Source of the DNA: Paramecium octaurelia
Lineage: Eukaryota > Ciliophora > Oligohymenophorea > Peniculida > Parameciidae
Assembly: GCA_905182995.1 (NCBI GenBank)
Contig: CAJJDP010000045.1
Span: 315,483 to 379,482 of the forward strand
Length of the DNA stretch: 64,000 nucleotides
Direction: 5' to 3'
A model generated the notes under the pieces. That model ran no database searches. It was not told the DNA's origin and worked only from the letters and a program-made list of their open reading frames with translations. Shown piece after piece: positions 1 to 12,827 of the stretch (the first letter of the stretch is position 1; the number at the start of each line of letters is the position of its first letter). Made by a program: the position numbers and the translations under genes.

Positions 1-8
1 TAGTACAT

Positions 9-1666
9 ATGAAGTAATTAAATTATGAAAATCCATAGAATGATTCAATTATTTTCGAATCTGTGTGTCATAAAATTAGCAGAAAAACTTAAAAGTTAAA
101 ACCAATTATAATTTAATTGGGTCAAGAACATTTGTATTTCTTTAAAAATAAGAATCCTCATGGCATGCTATTATTGACAGTAGTAGTGATGACTATATAA
201 AGAAATGAACATGGAGTGATGATCAGATTGTTAAGAAATGGATAATATATTGATATTATTACCACAGATGCAATGTTGTTGAAATAATTATTAGCATTTA
301 AATGCCTATAAACAACCTTTCATGATGAATTTGGAGTAACAAAAATGATAGGAAAAGGCAGCTTTGCAAAAGTTTACTTAGCAACTAAGAAATAGACTGG
401 GGCCTAGTATGCTATAAAGGCATTTAACAAGGAATTTATGTTAGAGCAATTTAAAGGGAAAGAAAGTTTAGAGAATGAGATACGTGTGATGAGAAGGTTG
501 AATTAAGAAAATCTTGTGCATTTGCATGAAGCCTATGAGACATAGAATTCAATATACTTTGTAATTGATTTGTTATAAGGAGGAGAACTGCTTGCTAGAG
601 CAAAAACTAATCCATTTTCATTAGATACTCTATAGAAATTGATGTACAATTTTATAAAAGCTTTGGTACATATTCATAGTAAGAAATGCATACACAGAGA
701 TTTGAAGCCTGAAAATTTATTGCTTAAATCTAAGGAATCAAATGTGGATGTGGTTATAGCAGATTTTGGACTTGCAGCATTTTTAGGAGAGGAGATCCTT
801 TTTAAAAGATGCGGTACTCCTGGGTTTGTTGCTCCAGAAATACTGATGTATAAAGAAGATGATCCATTTTATGATGAGAAATGTGATATATTCAGTGCTG
901 GAGTGATATTTTATATCTTGTTGACTGGCAAGCAACCATTTTAAGGAACTGACTATAAGGCAATTTTAAGAGCAAATAAAAATTGTGAAATTAATTACAA
1001 CATTAAACAAATTCAATAGGTATTTGATTTATTCTAAAGTAGTCATCTCCAAAATTGTAAGAGTTAATAAGAAAGATGTTATAATAGAATCCGAAAGATA
1101 GACCTAGTGCAGAAGCATGTCTGCAACATCCGTATTTTGAAGAAATCTTTAACAAAAATGATTTAGTGGAAATTCATGAAAATTTAATAGAATATGAGAT
1201 TGAACATGAGCATAGATTATAAAAGAAGGGAAGCTTTGATAGTCAAGTGGGTTCAATGGAATTGTAAGTTCGAACCCCAGGTTTGAACGGAAGAACTGAT
1301 ACAATTGGATCTTTATCTGTTTGTTCAGGATAAGGATCTACTAGTCGTTTAGAGAAACCTTAACAACAACAATAACAGCAATCGAAATTTAGTTAGTTTT
1401 GCTAAACAATGAAAACTGTGTAATAGGATGCAAGTGGTAATTCTATGGCTTCTCCATAAAATAAAAAAAAGGATTAGCAAGATTTGCACAAATTTGCATT
1501 AAAGAATTCTTATTAACAAAAGCAAATGAGCAAGGATGATGATTATGTGAATGAAGAATCAGCTCAATTAGACGCTGCAATTTAAAAGTTGAATAGTTAA
1601 TCTCCAAAAATAGGATTATTTAAAAAGAGTGCCTCGTACAAAGTACCAAAATCAACTTAAGAATGA
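9..1666 (+). CDS. CAMK-type Ser/Thr protein kinase with PH-like N-terminus
   Basis: Ciliate-code frame of about 544 aa, ending at TGA 1664-1666, with one 23-nt GTA..TAG intron at 1020-1042. The frame is open to the window edge, so ATG 9 is the first visible start, not a proven one. Residues ~1-110 look like a PH-type fold. The kinase domain follows: glycine loop GKGSFAKVY, VAIK-like lysine (YAIKAF), catalytic loop HRDLKPEN, DFG, and APE in GFVAPE. After the domain is a Gln/Ser-rich tail of about 180 residues. All catalytic motifs are present, so an active CaMK/CDPK-like kinase is expected. No EF hands are visible, so direct calcium binding is not supported. Its stop lies 4 nt from the stop of the convergent SRPK gene. 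Confidence 0.85.
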
Positions 1667-1670
1667 TATA

Positions 1671-3684
<2,014 letters not shown>

Positions 3685-3961
3685 TTTTGAATTTGAATAT
3701 ATTAATTAATTAATTATTCTGTTAACAAAGCATTTGAAATTCGTATTATTATTTTAATTAAACCAAAAAGAACTCTCAATCTTATCAATTTCCTTCTAGA
3801 ATCCCTTCTCCTAGAAGTGCTCTTTGTTAAACCATCTATTAAATATTAATTACATAAATTATGGCTATAAGAAATGAATAATTCTAGAAAACTCTTCTTG
3901 GGATGTATTATAAATTATGGTTACCTAAAAGAAATGCGATATTTTTATATTATTTTTTATA
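3685..3961. other. Intergenic or 5' region of the next gene
   Basis: 277 nt between the SRPK start and the following plus-strand ORF. A short plus-strand reading beginning MAIRNEQF near 3860 has protein-like composition and could be an upstream exon, but no GT..AG junction joins it in frame to the next ORF. No other feature seen. Confidence 0.4.
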
Positions 3962-4435
3962 ATGAATTTAGAATAAATATAAAAGGAACTTGATACTATA
4001 GATAGACAAACAAGCATTATCAATTTATAATGTAAATTATATTGTGCCTATCAATCCTTTATGTTTAGATTCTTGAACAAGGATGAGTAAGAATTTAATA
4101 TCAAATTTAGCTTCAAAGTTTACACATTTAGAAACCATTATGGGTCCTATATGGCGTTTGGAATGGCAATCCATAATACTTATCATCTAAGATAATCCAT
4201 TTTAAAGTAATGCATTCATCTAACAAAATCCAAAAATCCCACAATCATTAAATTGGCAGCAATCCCCATAACCACAGTTTATTTTGGAGTCTTATTTGGA
4301 TTGTGGCATATTCCCTCATTTACTGGAGAGTTAGCTCTTAGATTATACTTTGGAACGCAATCTGCAGTCTTTGACTTTTTAATGGATAAGGATGAATTAT
4401 TCTAAGATATCCCTTTGCGATCAATAATAAAATGA
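3962..4435 (+). CDS. Small hydrophobic protein, unknown function
   Basis: Uninterrupted 157-aa ciliate-code ORF from ATG 3962 to TGA 4433-4435. The N-terminal half is polar. Around residues 95-120 there is a hydrophobic stretch (LAAIPITTVYFGVLFGLW) likely to cross or lie in a membrane. No family is recognised. The upstream 250 nt also contain protein-like readings, so a 5' exon may be missing. The convergent FKBP/TPR gene ends 96 nt away. Confidence 0.6.
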
Positions 4436-4531
4436 TTGTAAATAATATTGCAATTCAAAAACAATTATATGATTATGTATTGAATAAATAGAGTCTATAA
4501 TTTTTAACACATTAAATATATCTACTCACTT

Positions 4532-5519
4532 TCATTCTTATTGGCTCTAATTACAAGTCTCTTCAAGTTCTTTAAATAACGATTCGAACTGAAAAAATCT
4601 TTCGTCTCTTTTAATTATATTGATATAATCTAAAGCTTTTTAGTATTGTTCCAATTGAATTAAACAAAATACGAGTCTGTAATAACACTTTACTTTAAAT
4701 TCCTATTTGAGAATAATTATTTCATTACCTTCTATTCTAAGCGATGGATAATAGGTTCAAGAATCTTTTAGCATTCTTCATAATCTTTCAATTTAATCAA
4801 TGCTTAGGCTCTATTACTAATCAAAACAAGGTAAAAGTCTTCTTTAATAACTTCAGAGTTTTTCTCTTTATTCAAATATTTAGGCCACTTTTCAATAAAG
4901 TTTATTCCTCTTAAATATCGAGATGCAGCTCCTACATAGTCACCATTCTGATATAATTTATTTCCTTCTTATTTGAATTTTTCTAACTAAATCACACGAC
5001 TATATATGATCAATAAAAATACTTTTCAACATTAGTAACATCCAATTATTATTATGGTTATGTTACTTCTTCGACTGTAATCAAGTAGTATTTTACTTGA
5101 TCTTTCACGAAATTCTCAATATTATCTGGTTTTTCTAATAAGTCTCCTGATATCTTAAACCAAGCCTTCTCTCCTTCTTTCATAGACAGAAGTGCCATAC
5201 GGAATCCTTTAATTAGAGGAATGCTTGAGGATAAGCATATCTTCAAAATATTTAGATTTTGTGTTGGATTGAGTATATTTGCCTTTTCATCTTTTTCTTC
5301 GCATCTTATTTTGATTCTAGATTTTTCATTTATTTATTTTTAAGGATCCTCACTTTTGGATACAGTCACAATATATTTAATTAGATTTTATTGCAAGACT
5401 ATTTTTTCATACTTAGACACAATTTTTTCCATTTCAGTCTAAACCTTATTTTGTTAAGCTGTTTCGGAATTCTAGAAAAGTTGATCATCTTCTATAGAAA
5501 ACCAATCTGATTAATTCAT
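4532..5519 (-). CDS. FKBP-like/TPR co-chaperone-type protein
   Basis: 312 aa after removing introns 5000-5022 (23 nt) and 4703-4728 (26 nt). Residues ~55-160 resemble the second half of an FKBP fold: an internal GFRMALLSMKEGEKAWF matches the family pattern of a helix followed by MxxGE and a beta strand. The C-terminal half contains tetratricopeptide-like helices (KFKQEGNKLYQNGDYVGAA; later ISNRAQALIKLKDYEEC). This order, FKBP then TPR, is that of Hsp90-binding immunophilins such as FKBP4 and AIP. Prolyl-isomerase residues are poorly conserved, so a scaffold role is more likely than catalysis. Assignment of the TPR part is firm; the FKBP part is inferred. Confidence 0.78.
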
Positions 5520-5759
5520 ATAAATTGAATTTATAAATATAAATAAAATTCAGTTAATACATTGCCTATTCGATTTATATCCTTTTCATGTACTTAGTAA
5601 ATGGCTTTGTCAATACTTGTAAAGATAGCATCTACATAGTGAAATTAGATTAAGAATAGTCTGATTACACATCAATTTCAAATTTATGAGAATCTGGTGT
5701 ACATAAAACTCTACATCGCCTTAATTTGAATTATCATTAAAAAAACCATAAAAAATTGA
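5520..5759. other. Intergenic, possible tiny ORF
   Basis: 240 nt between two minus-strand genes. The only thing visible is a plus-strand 33-codon reading, ATG 5588 to TGA 5687-5689 (starts MYLVNGFVNT), with protein-like composition but no support. It is probably the promoter of the FKBP/TPR gene plus the 3' end of the next gene. Confidence 0.35.
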
Positions 5760-8602
5760 TCATTATTGTTAATAATAACCATACAATGCTTTAAAATTAA
5801 ATGACATTTTAAATTTTTAAGTTCTTGTCCACTCACTGGTTTCTGACAATGTATTTTGACTGAGTTCTTCCATTTTTCTTTACAATCTCTAAAATCCTTC
5901 CTGCGATACAGATCCCTAAAATGTCAAAGTCATTATTTTAATTAAATTTATCTCATAATTTAATTAATCTAAGAACTTTGCTCTTTTCGAATGTGTGGAT
6001 ACTGCTTCAATATTCTTAAAACATTAACTAACAATGAATGACATAATTGAATCAGTAACTGATTAATCCAAATTAATTTAGGCCAAAATCACAGCCTATT
6101 CATTAAGTACTGTTAACCATTAGATAACATATGGTCTTGGTATCATATCCATACCTTAAGGCTAATCAAGATTTAATAACTTCACATAATTCTGAAGACA
6201 TGGTTAATAATATTAAGACAGAATTCCATTAATTTATTGTTGAATAGGTTCAGCAAATTCTTTAAAACTTATTTTTTTCTTAGAATTCGAATGCACACTC
6301 TAAGCCAAGTCTTTGATCTGAGTGGCAATCAACTTGATATTATGCAAAAGTATCAAATAGTCCTAAGCTTCTTTGCAACACTATTGTAAATAATTAAGAC
6401 TATCCTGTAATAATTACAAGAAGAGAATTCCATCTACGTTTTTGTTCTTGGATATTCTATTTACAATAATATAAATCCTTACTTGAATATCTCATTAAAT
6501 ATTTGCAGCATGAATTCAGAAAAATTCACTCCAAAAAAGTCTCTTTGAGGTACAACAAAATTAACTTTTATCTATTTTAATGTATAATTTGAAAATTGCA
6601 AGGATAATGATTTAACTTCTATGTCATTAATACAATTATCAATCTTCAAACCATCTCCAAAGAGATTTGATATTATCTAAGTCATATTCTTAATTGATTC
6701 AATATCCTGATTTATTCTTTAACATAATATGGCGCTGTATTGTTAATTAAACCATGATTTTTACGCTGATTCCAAAAACTATAACATTTTATTCTCAATT
6801 TCATCTTTCAACTTTTACAAATTTGGATTTAAATTAAGATCTCTACATAAATTTTACAACTGTTTCACCTATTTACTAAATTTGCCACTTACGAAATTCT
6901 CTAAAGCCTTGCAATTCTATAGTTGCAATTCTTTTTATGGTAAAGAACACTATTGAAGAAATTCAATTATAAAATCGCCTCTAATCTGCTCAACTTAGTA
7001 AGCCTCATTGTCTCTCTATTGGAGAGTCTTATTAAAATAAGCATTGAAATTTGACTTTATTGATTGCTAAAGATTACTAACAATGTCCTAAGCGCTATTC
7101 TAAGTTAGATTTAATTCATTTATGTATTCAGCTATCTCCAAAATCTAACTGTACTACAAATTATCTTGTTTAATCTATTGTAGCATGTCATTGTATATTT
7201 ACTTCAATACTTGATCAATCTGTTCATTCAACTATTTGAATAGTAATATATTTTTATATTAATTCATATTTTCCTTTTATAGGGAAATGAGTTTCATCAC
7301 TTGAGCATTGTTTCTCTTTAGATAAGCCTCTTTCAACTAATTTGGTAATTATACATACTGTTCACTTTTTCTAATGAAATCAATAACTTATTTCAAAGTC
7401 TTTTAACTCATACTTAATTTATTCATCGATTATGAAATAGCATTCAATTTAGACAATAATTAAAATGTTCTCTTAGACAAAGATCCTAAAATTAAGATTT
7501 CATCAATTTGCATGGGTTGACTAGACTGTTCATTAGAAGCTAAAGAATTTTTTCTTTTTATTTAATTTTTGAATTCTTTGGATATGAATTCATTATGAAT
7601 TTACAAAATGCCTTAATTGATGCAAAAGAAATCATCAATAAAATAGTAAACAATATTCTTATTCATTTCTATGTTTTATTATTAGAGCAAAGTCATGGAT
7701 TATTTTGTAATTTAAGGCTATACTAATTTTAAGAATGTTTAAGCATCAAATTATGGAGAGTCGAGATGAATTTTAACAATAACTTTATCTAAATTCTTAA
7801 TCTACTGCTTAATTTATTCCACTGATTCTATATCAATAGCTGCATTCAAACTTTCAGCTATTTACTTCTTTTTCAATGCTGCACTTCTATTCTTATTCGA
7901 TTTAGTAGTTCTCTATTGAGGAATGAAAGGGTTATAGAAAGTCTTTATCAAATATTCTGGGTTTCCATCCCATTACAAATTAATATGCTCTAACTTCTTT
8001 TATCTTTTATTTTATTCCCTCTACAAGTTCAGATTCTCAGGAGGAGGTTAATCAGATTCCTTCCATGATGTTTGTTGTATTTGCTCTTAAATTTATTGAA
8101 CTCTCACACTTTTATACCAATTATCAAATTAATCTTTTAGTTTCCTGATTTCAAGAATGTATTCAAGATTAAAATGAGGTCTTTCATCTTTTAAATACTT
8201 TATTATTTTAAATGCAATAAGTCCCTTATCTTGTAATTTTTTATCAGCCAAAATATGGGTAGATAATGAAAGCAATTTATATTCATCATCTTCAAGATCT
8301 GCAAATACCTTAATGAATTCAATTCTTTGTGGATGCTTTTCTAAAATATTCAGAAATAACTCAGCACTGTAATATGAAGATTTCCTAAGACTACCATCAA
8401 CTTTGGATTTATTTCCTATACAATACAATAATCCATATGGTAATTGCTCATTGCCAATTAAATATAATCTGATTTCTTAAGTATTTAGTTGCATCTTGAA
8501 TATATCTAGTTGTTTTAGATATTTGGATGTCTTAACTTTGATTTTTTGTTGGGATTCTTTGATTTTGGTTAAGACAGCTATAATTTATTGCTAATTATTC
8601 AT
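5760..8602 (-). CDS. Long helical protein, unknown (possible tethering-complex-like)
   Basis: 938 aa with one 26-nt intron at 6457-6482 whose removal restores the frame. The protein is Gln/Asn/Leu-rich and predicted almost wholly alpha-helical, with many heptad-like segments and no catalytic motif. The N-terminal 200 residues (NLEYILEIRKLKDQF, ADLEDDEYKLLSLS) are the least repetitive. Size, helicity and lack of low-complexity runs recall CATCHR vesicle-tethering subunits (COG/exocyst), but no diagnostic motif was found and that remains a guess. Its ATG (8602) lies only 15 nt from the stop of the next gene on the same strand. Confidence 0.75.
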
Positions 8603-8617
8603 TAAATATATATAATT

Positions 8618-10949
8618 TCATTTATTAATCTTTGGTAGATTGTTTTGGCTTTGACTCATTTATGAGCCTGTTTAATAGAATTACTGATTGGCTTGACTAT
8701 TGGGTCTGTCCTTATCATTCTGATATCTCTCCTTATCAATTTTGTCTCTATTGTTTTTTGATTTTTCTTGCATTTATTTGTAACCAACACCAAACTAAAT
8801 ATAATGTTGAATGTATACTCTTCCCATTCTTTCTGGAGAAGTTTCTTTAGGAGGGAAATGAGCCCATCCTCTATAATCTCCCAATTGTCCCTTAAATTTA
8901 TCTAAATCTTTATCACATGAGGCACAAGACCAGAGTTGCTTTTTAGCAAACAAGCCTTCTTAATCCTTAGATCCTCCTTCTCCTTCTAACATCATGAATA
9001 TTTAATTAATCTATTCAATTAGTAATACAAAATCTTACTCTCTGTTCTAGATAAATCAAAGCCTTCTTAGTTTCAGATTTATTAGCTAATTATTTGATGA
9101 GAGCTTAAACAACTTCTTCTAATCTGGAGACAAGATCATTTTAAAGTTTTTCTAAATCTTCGAGTTCAGCCTTCTTTTCTAATTTAATTCTTAATTCTTC
9201 AATTGATTTGGATAATTCATCTCGGACCTATTTTAATTTAGGTTCAAATAGAGCTAAGAGATCTTCTCTTGTAACCACTCCATCAATCTTCTTTCCAAAC
9301 TAAGCTATTTTGGCCTTATTTGCATCTTAATCCTTTTTCATTTAATCTTGGATTTCTCTTAATTCCTACAATCCTGAAATGATTGAATCAGTTTTAGTTT
9401 ATTTCATCTTATTTTCTATCTCAGCAATTTTTTATTGAACTTACTATGCATTTTATGAGAATTGGGACTTGTGATTAATTAATTCTCTAATGATATGATA
9501 AATATAAAAATTACTATTCATTTTGAGCTACTTAATCTTGTAGTTCTTTAAAAGTATTTAAGAAGTCTGGACTTAATTGTGGTCCTTTGCTTGGACTGTT
9601 ATCTAATTGTGGTTAGGATCCACGCTTAGATTTATTTAGAATATCTTTTAATTAAGTAAGTTCATTCTTGATTTTTTCTTATTCAGTCAAATCTCCTTTT
9701 TTACCAAGATTTATTTTGAATTCTCTTCTAACCTTTTCAATTTCTTCATCAATATGATCATATGTTTATTTTTATTATAATGCAACTTTTTGGCCAAGAT
9801 TTGTTAGATCTGATTGAGTAGCATAATTTTCTAATTGAGCTCTAATCTTATTGATTTCTGCCAAAATAATAACCATTTGATTTTCTCCAACATTATTACC
9901 TTCCTCACCTGAATTACCAAAGGAGGCCAAGTTGAGTTAGGTTTGCAATTGTTCTAATAAAGTGAAGAGCTTTTTGATGTCGTTTTTGATAATCAATAAA
10001 TCTTCAGAATCAACATTAGATCCTCCTCCTGAGACTGCTTCCCTGTTTTTCTTTCTCAATTCATCAAGCAACTCAAATAGTTTTTAAATTTCCTCCTCAT
10101 GATTATCCAACTTTTTGTTTATGTCAGTTAAATCCACATCAGAATTTGGTTACACAACGTAGTCTTAGTCTTTCACTTAGATTGGTTATATTAAGGTTTT
10201 CGATTGATTATTCAATTATTTTAGTAATTCCTTATATTAGGATTCTAATATTATACAAATAATTGTTACCAAGTTATGCTAAACGATTCTGAACATCCTT
10301 TAGAGAGTCATCAGACAAGGGCTTAGATTAGATTTGGTAAACATTAGAGTCAGGCTTCTATGTTTATAAATCAGATATTATTTGATTTTAATCGTTGATT
10401 AGTTTACGAAGTTTATCCAATTCTTCATTAATTTTATCGATCTATTCTTATTTCTAAATGATATCTTCAGCGTTTTTATTTATTTATTGTTACTCTTATT
10501 CCTGAGCCTTAGCAATCTCCTTAATTTAGATATCTTAATCTCTCAAAATATTATCTATGAAATAATTGACAATTATGTGATACCATATCGTTATTTTAAT
10601 GCTTGCACCTCTGCTTTAGTAGCAAAATTCTAATGAATTTCCTTTACTTGAGAATCAATCACATCAACTTTATCTTTAGTATCAGTCGACTATGATTCTT
10701 CTCTTAATTTCTATCATTTAATAGCATGTTTACCTGCACCCAATCACTATTGTCCTTCACCTATCCGTTTATGAGTATCATGCCCTTATGTAACTGTTTG
10801 AGAATAGAAATAATCACAGAAAAATTCTTCTGCAAAATCTCTTCTGAAAATGTAACTTGCATCATCTTATCTAGGTTCATATTAGCTAGATCCTGATCAA
10901 AAGAAGTGAAGTTGGGGTCGAATATCACATTTATAATTTATTCATCCAT
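8618..10949 (-). CDS. Coiled-coil protein with QRICH2-like C-terminus
   Basis: 724 aa built from seven exons; introns at 10711-10733, 10555-10583, 10245-10269, 9487-9514, 9011-9038 and 8795-8818 (23-29 nt) each keep the frame. The body is long heptad-rich coiled coil. Near the C-terminus is a compact segment, WSCASCDKDLDKFKG, followed by GWAHFPPKETSPERMG. A helical region ending in a W-x-C-x2-C-D element is what I recall of the DUF4795 domain of QRICH2, a sperm-flagellum/ciliary protein, which suits a ciliate; this is recognition, not a search result. Start codon ATG 10949 is chosen because the frame upstream of the internal ATG pair at 10862/10865 stays clearly coding. Confidence 0.8.
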
Positions 10950-10962
10950 TTTAAATAAATTA
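10950..10962. promoter_or_regulatory. 13-nt divergent intergenic spacer
   Basis: Only 13 nt separate the start codons of the coiled-coil gene (minus, 10949) and the Cys-rich gene (plus, 10963). Transcription of both must start within this AT-only spacer or inside the opposite gene's 5' end. Confidence 0.55.
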
Positions 10963-11484
10963 ATGAATAGATTCTTTTTCACAGGACAAGCTACTCCTTT
11001 AGAAAACAGCGAATTCGACGACGAATACACTCTCAAAGTACCCTCAGAAGAAGAAGTTAGAATTGTGGCTGTTAGATTAAGAAATTGTATTGTCCTCTTC
11101 TAATTATAATACACTAGGCCAATATTTTCTAACAGGTATAGATGTTTGCAGAGAAAAAATCTTCAGAAAGCACCTTGAAGATGAAAAAGCCACTCCCAAT
11201 GGTTTCCTGCCATGCAAACCACTTGTAGATAGCTATTATTATTGCATTTCACAAGTATAAATATCTCATCTATCATTAGGGATAATATGGATAATCAGCA
11301 TCAGATGGCCCAACTGAAGCATAGGAAAATCTATAAAAATTTCAAAGCTGTTTATTCAACAAATTGAACCCAGCCAACTATTGTAAAGGGTTATCATATA
11401 ATGAATATTCTTAGATTTGCAGGTAAAGCAGTCAGAGATTTGTATCATCTCCCAGGTACCAAAATTAAGGATACAACAATATGA
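10963..11484 (+). CDS. Small Cys-rich, CHCH-like protein, probably mitochondrial
   Basis: 146 aa after removing introns 11087-11117 (31 nt), 11255-11279 (25 nt) and 11390-11414 (25 nt, GTT...TAG). The last splice is needed to reach the coding frame that ends at TGA 11482-11484. Cysteines are spaced in pairs: one near residue 43 and one about ten residues on, one in LPCKPLVDSYYYC, then FQSCLFNKLNPANYC. Such pairs, the short length and high Lys/Asp content recall CHCH proteins of the mitochondrial intermembrane space, for example the complex I subunit NDUFA8, but the CX9C spacing is not exact. Function is inferred only. Confidence 0.72.
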
Positions 11485-11532
11485 TTACGCATAATCAATA
11501 ATTGCATAATAATAAAATAAAATTGTTTAATT

Positions 11533-12613
11533 TCAATTACTATCTCCATCTTGATCTTGGTCATCATCTTATTATTTCCTCTTTTGTGTATGTCTCCTAT
11601 CCCTACTCGAATTTCTATGGTTATAATCATGACTCTTCTATCTATTTCTCGATCCTCTCTTTTTCTATCTATTCTATTGATCAATCAACTTCATCAAAAT
11701 CTCATTGTTCATTTCATTATCATCAAGTTCATCACCTTATTATTATTGCTATTGCATATTTTGAGGGTACATCTATGGATACATCCCATAAGGATTTTGA
11801 AATTGCATCATCCCTTATTACTGCATTAATTACTATTAAGGCATAAATCCATGCTGCTAAAATTATTATGGTATCATTTATTATTATCTTGAGATATCAA
11901 ATTCATCCACTCTCTATTTCAATTACTTGATTTCATTCAAAATATGTTATTTTTACAAGTCATCCCTCTCATTCAATAATTATGTCAAACTATCATCCTT
12001 TTCTGAGTCAATAGCTGGTTTCTTCTTTGCCACCAAAGCTGACAATTATTAGATATATTGATTCTACTCCTCCATTTGCTTCTACATATTTAGCAATTTC
12101 TAGTTTCCTTGAATTGCAAATGATTGTGGTCTTGTCTAATTTAATTGAACTGAAGTTCTCCTTTGCACTTATTATGGTTATACTTCTGGACTTTCTCCAG
12201 GTAATATTTAAGTATTTGGAATATAATTCTACACTGATTAATGATCAGTCTATAATGACTCCGTGTTTTAAACATTAAAAGTTGGCTAATAATTTTTGTA
12301 ATGTATTTGATTATGTTCATTCCTCTATTTATCCTTTTAAACCAAATCTCTTTGCAATTGCATAGATTGTTATTCTAAGGCATAAATATTATCTTCCTTC
12401 CCTTTCATTCTCGTATTATAATCACTAACCTTTTTAAGCATTTTTTAATACTGTCTACTCTTAAAATTACATTAACTATATTAGTTAATCAAACTTCTGT
12501 TTATTTTAATTGGCTTAAACCATTGGGTTATATCCAACACCGTAACCGCTAGGTGGAGCTTTCGAAAACATATTTTGCCCTAACATCTAAAATGCATTCT
12601 AGTATTGATCCAT
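11533..12613 (-). CDS. Gln-rich protein, unknown function
   Basis: About 352 aa, Gln/Met/Asn-rich, with short coiled-coil segments and a basic tail (RQKKRGSRNRQKSHDYNHR) ending in an acidic run. Many glutamines are TAA/TAG. The N-terminus contains a Gly/Pro/Tyr patch (SGYGVGYNPMVQ). The exon frames before and after ~12400-12455 differ by one base, so a short intron must lie there. A 22-nt GTA..AAG intron at 12430-12451 fits, and a 28-nt alternative ending a few bases later fits equally. No family recognised; intrinsic disorder is likely. Confidence 0.75.
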
Positions 12614-12693
12614 TTAATTACAAAAAGGAATATTATATAATTTCTAGTTATCTTAATATCAAAATATATATTCAGTTTTCGTATAACAAAATG

Positions 12694-12731
12694 ATATCTC
12701 ATTGATTATTAATTCATAATCAATGAGATAT
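12694..12731. repeat. Perfect inverted repeat (16-bp arms, 6-nt loop)
   Basis: Left arm 12694-12709 and right arm 12716-12731 are exact reverse complements (atatctcattgattat), separated by taattc. It lies between the Gln-rich gene start (12613) and the probable end of the coiled-coil/PH gene (12828), so it can form a hairpin or cruciform in either strand's transcript. Confidence 0.85.
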
Positions 12732-12827
12732 AATTAGATAATGTAGAATACTAAAATGAATTAAACGCTTATTGAAATATGAATTAATTATATTATTTAC
12801 TATATCAACCCAATTTAATAGTATTTT

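Noticed and set aside
1268-1280. gttcgaacccc, like a tRNA T-loop
   Set aside because: It is inside the kinase coding frame, and no acceptor stem, anticodon arm or D arm can be paired around it.
11502-11846. Plus-strand ORFs of 114 and 92 codons rich in Ile/Ser/His
   Set aside because: They lie opposite the Gln-rich minus-strand gene and reflect the complement of CAA/TAA-rich codons.
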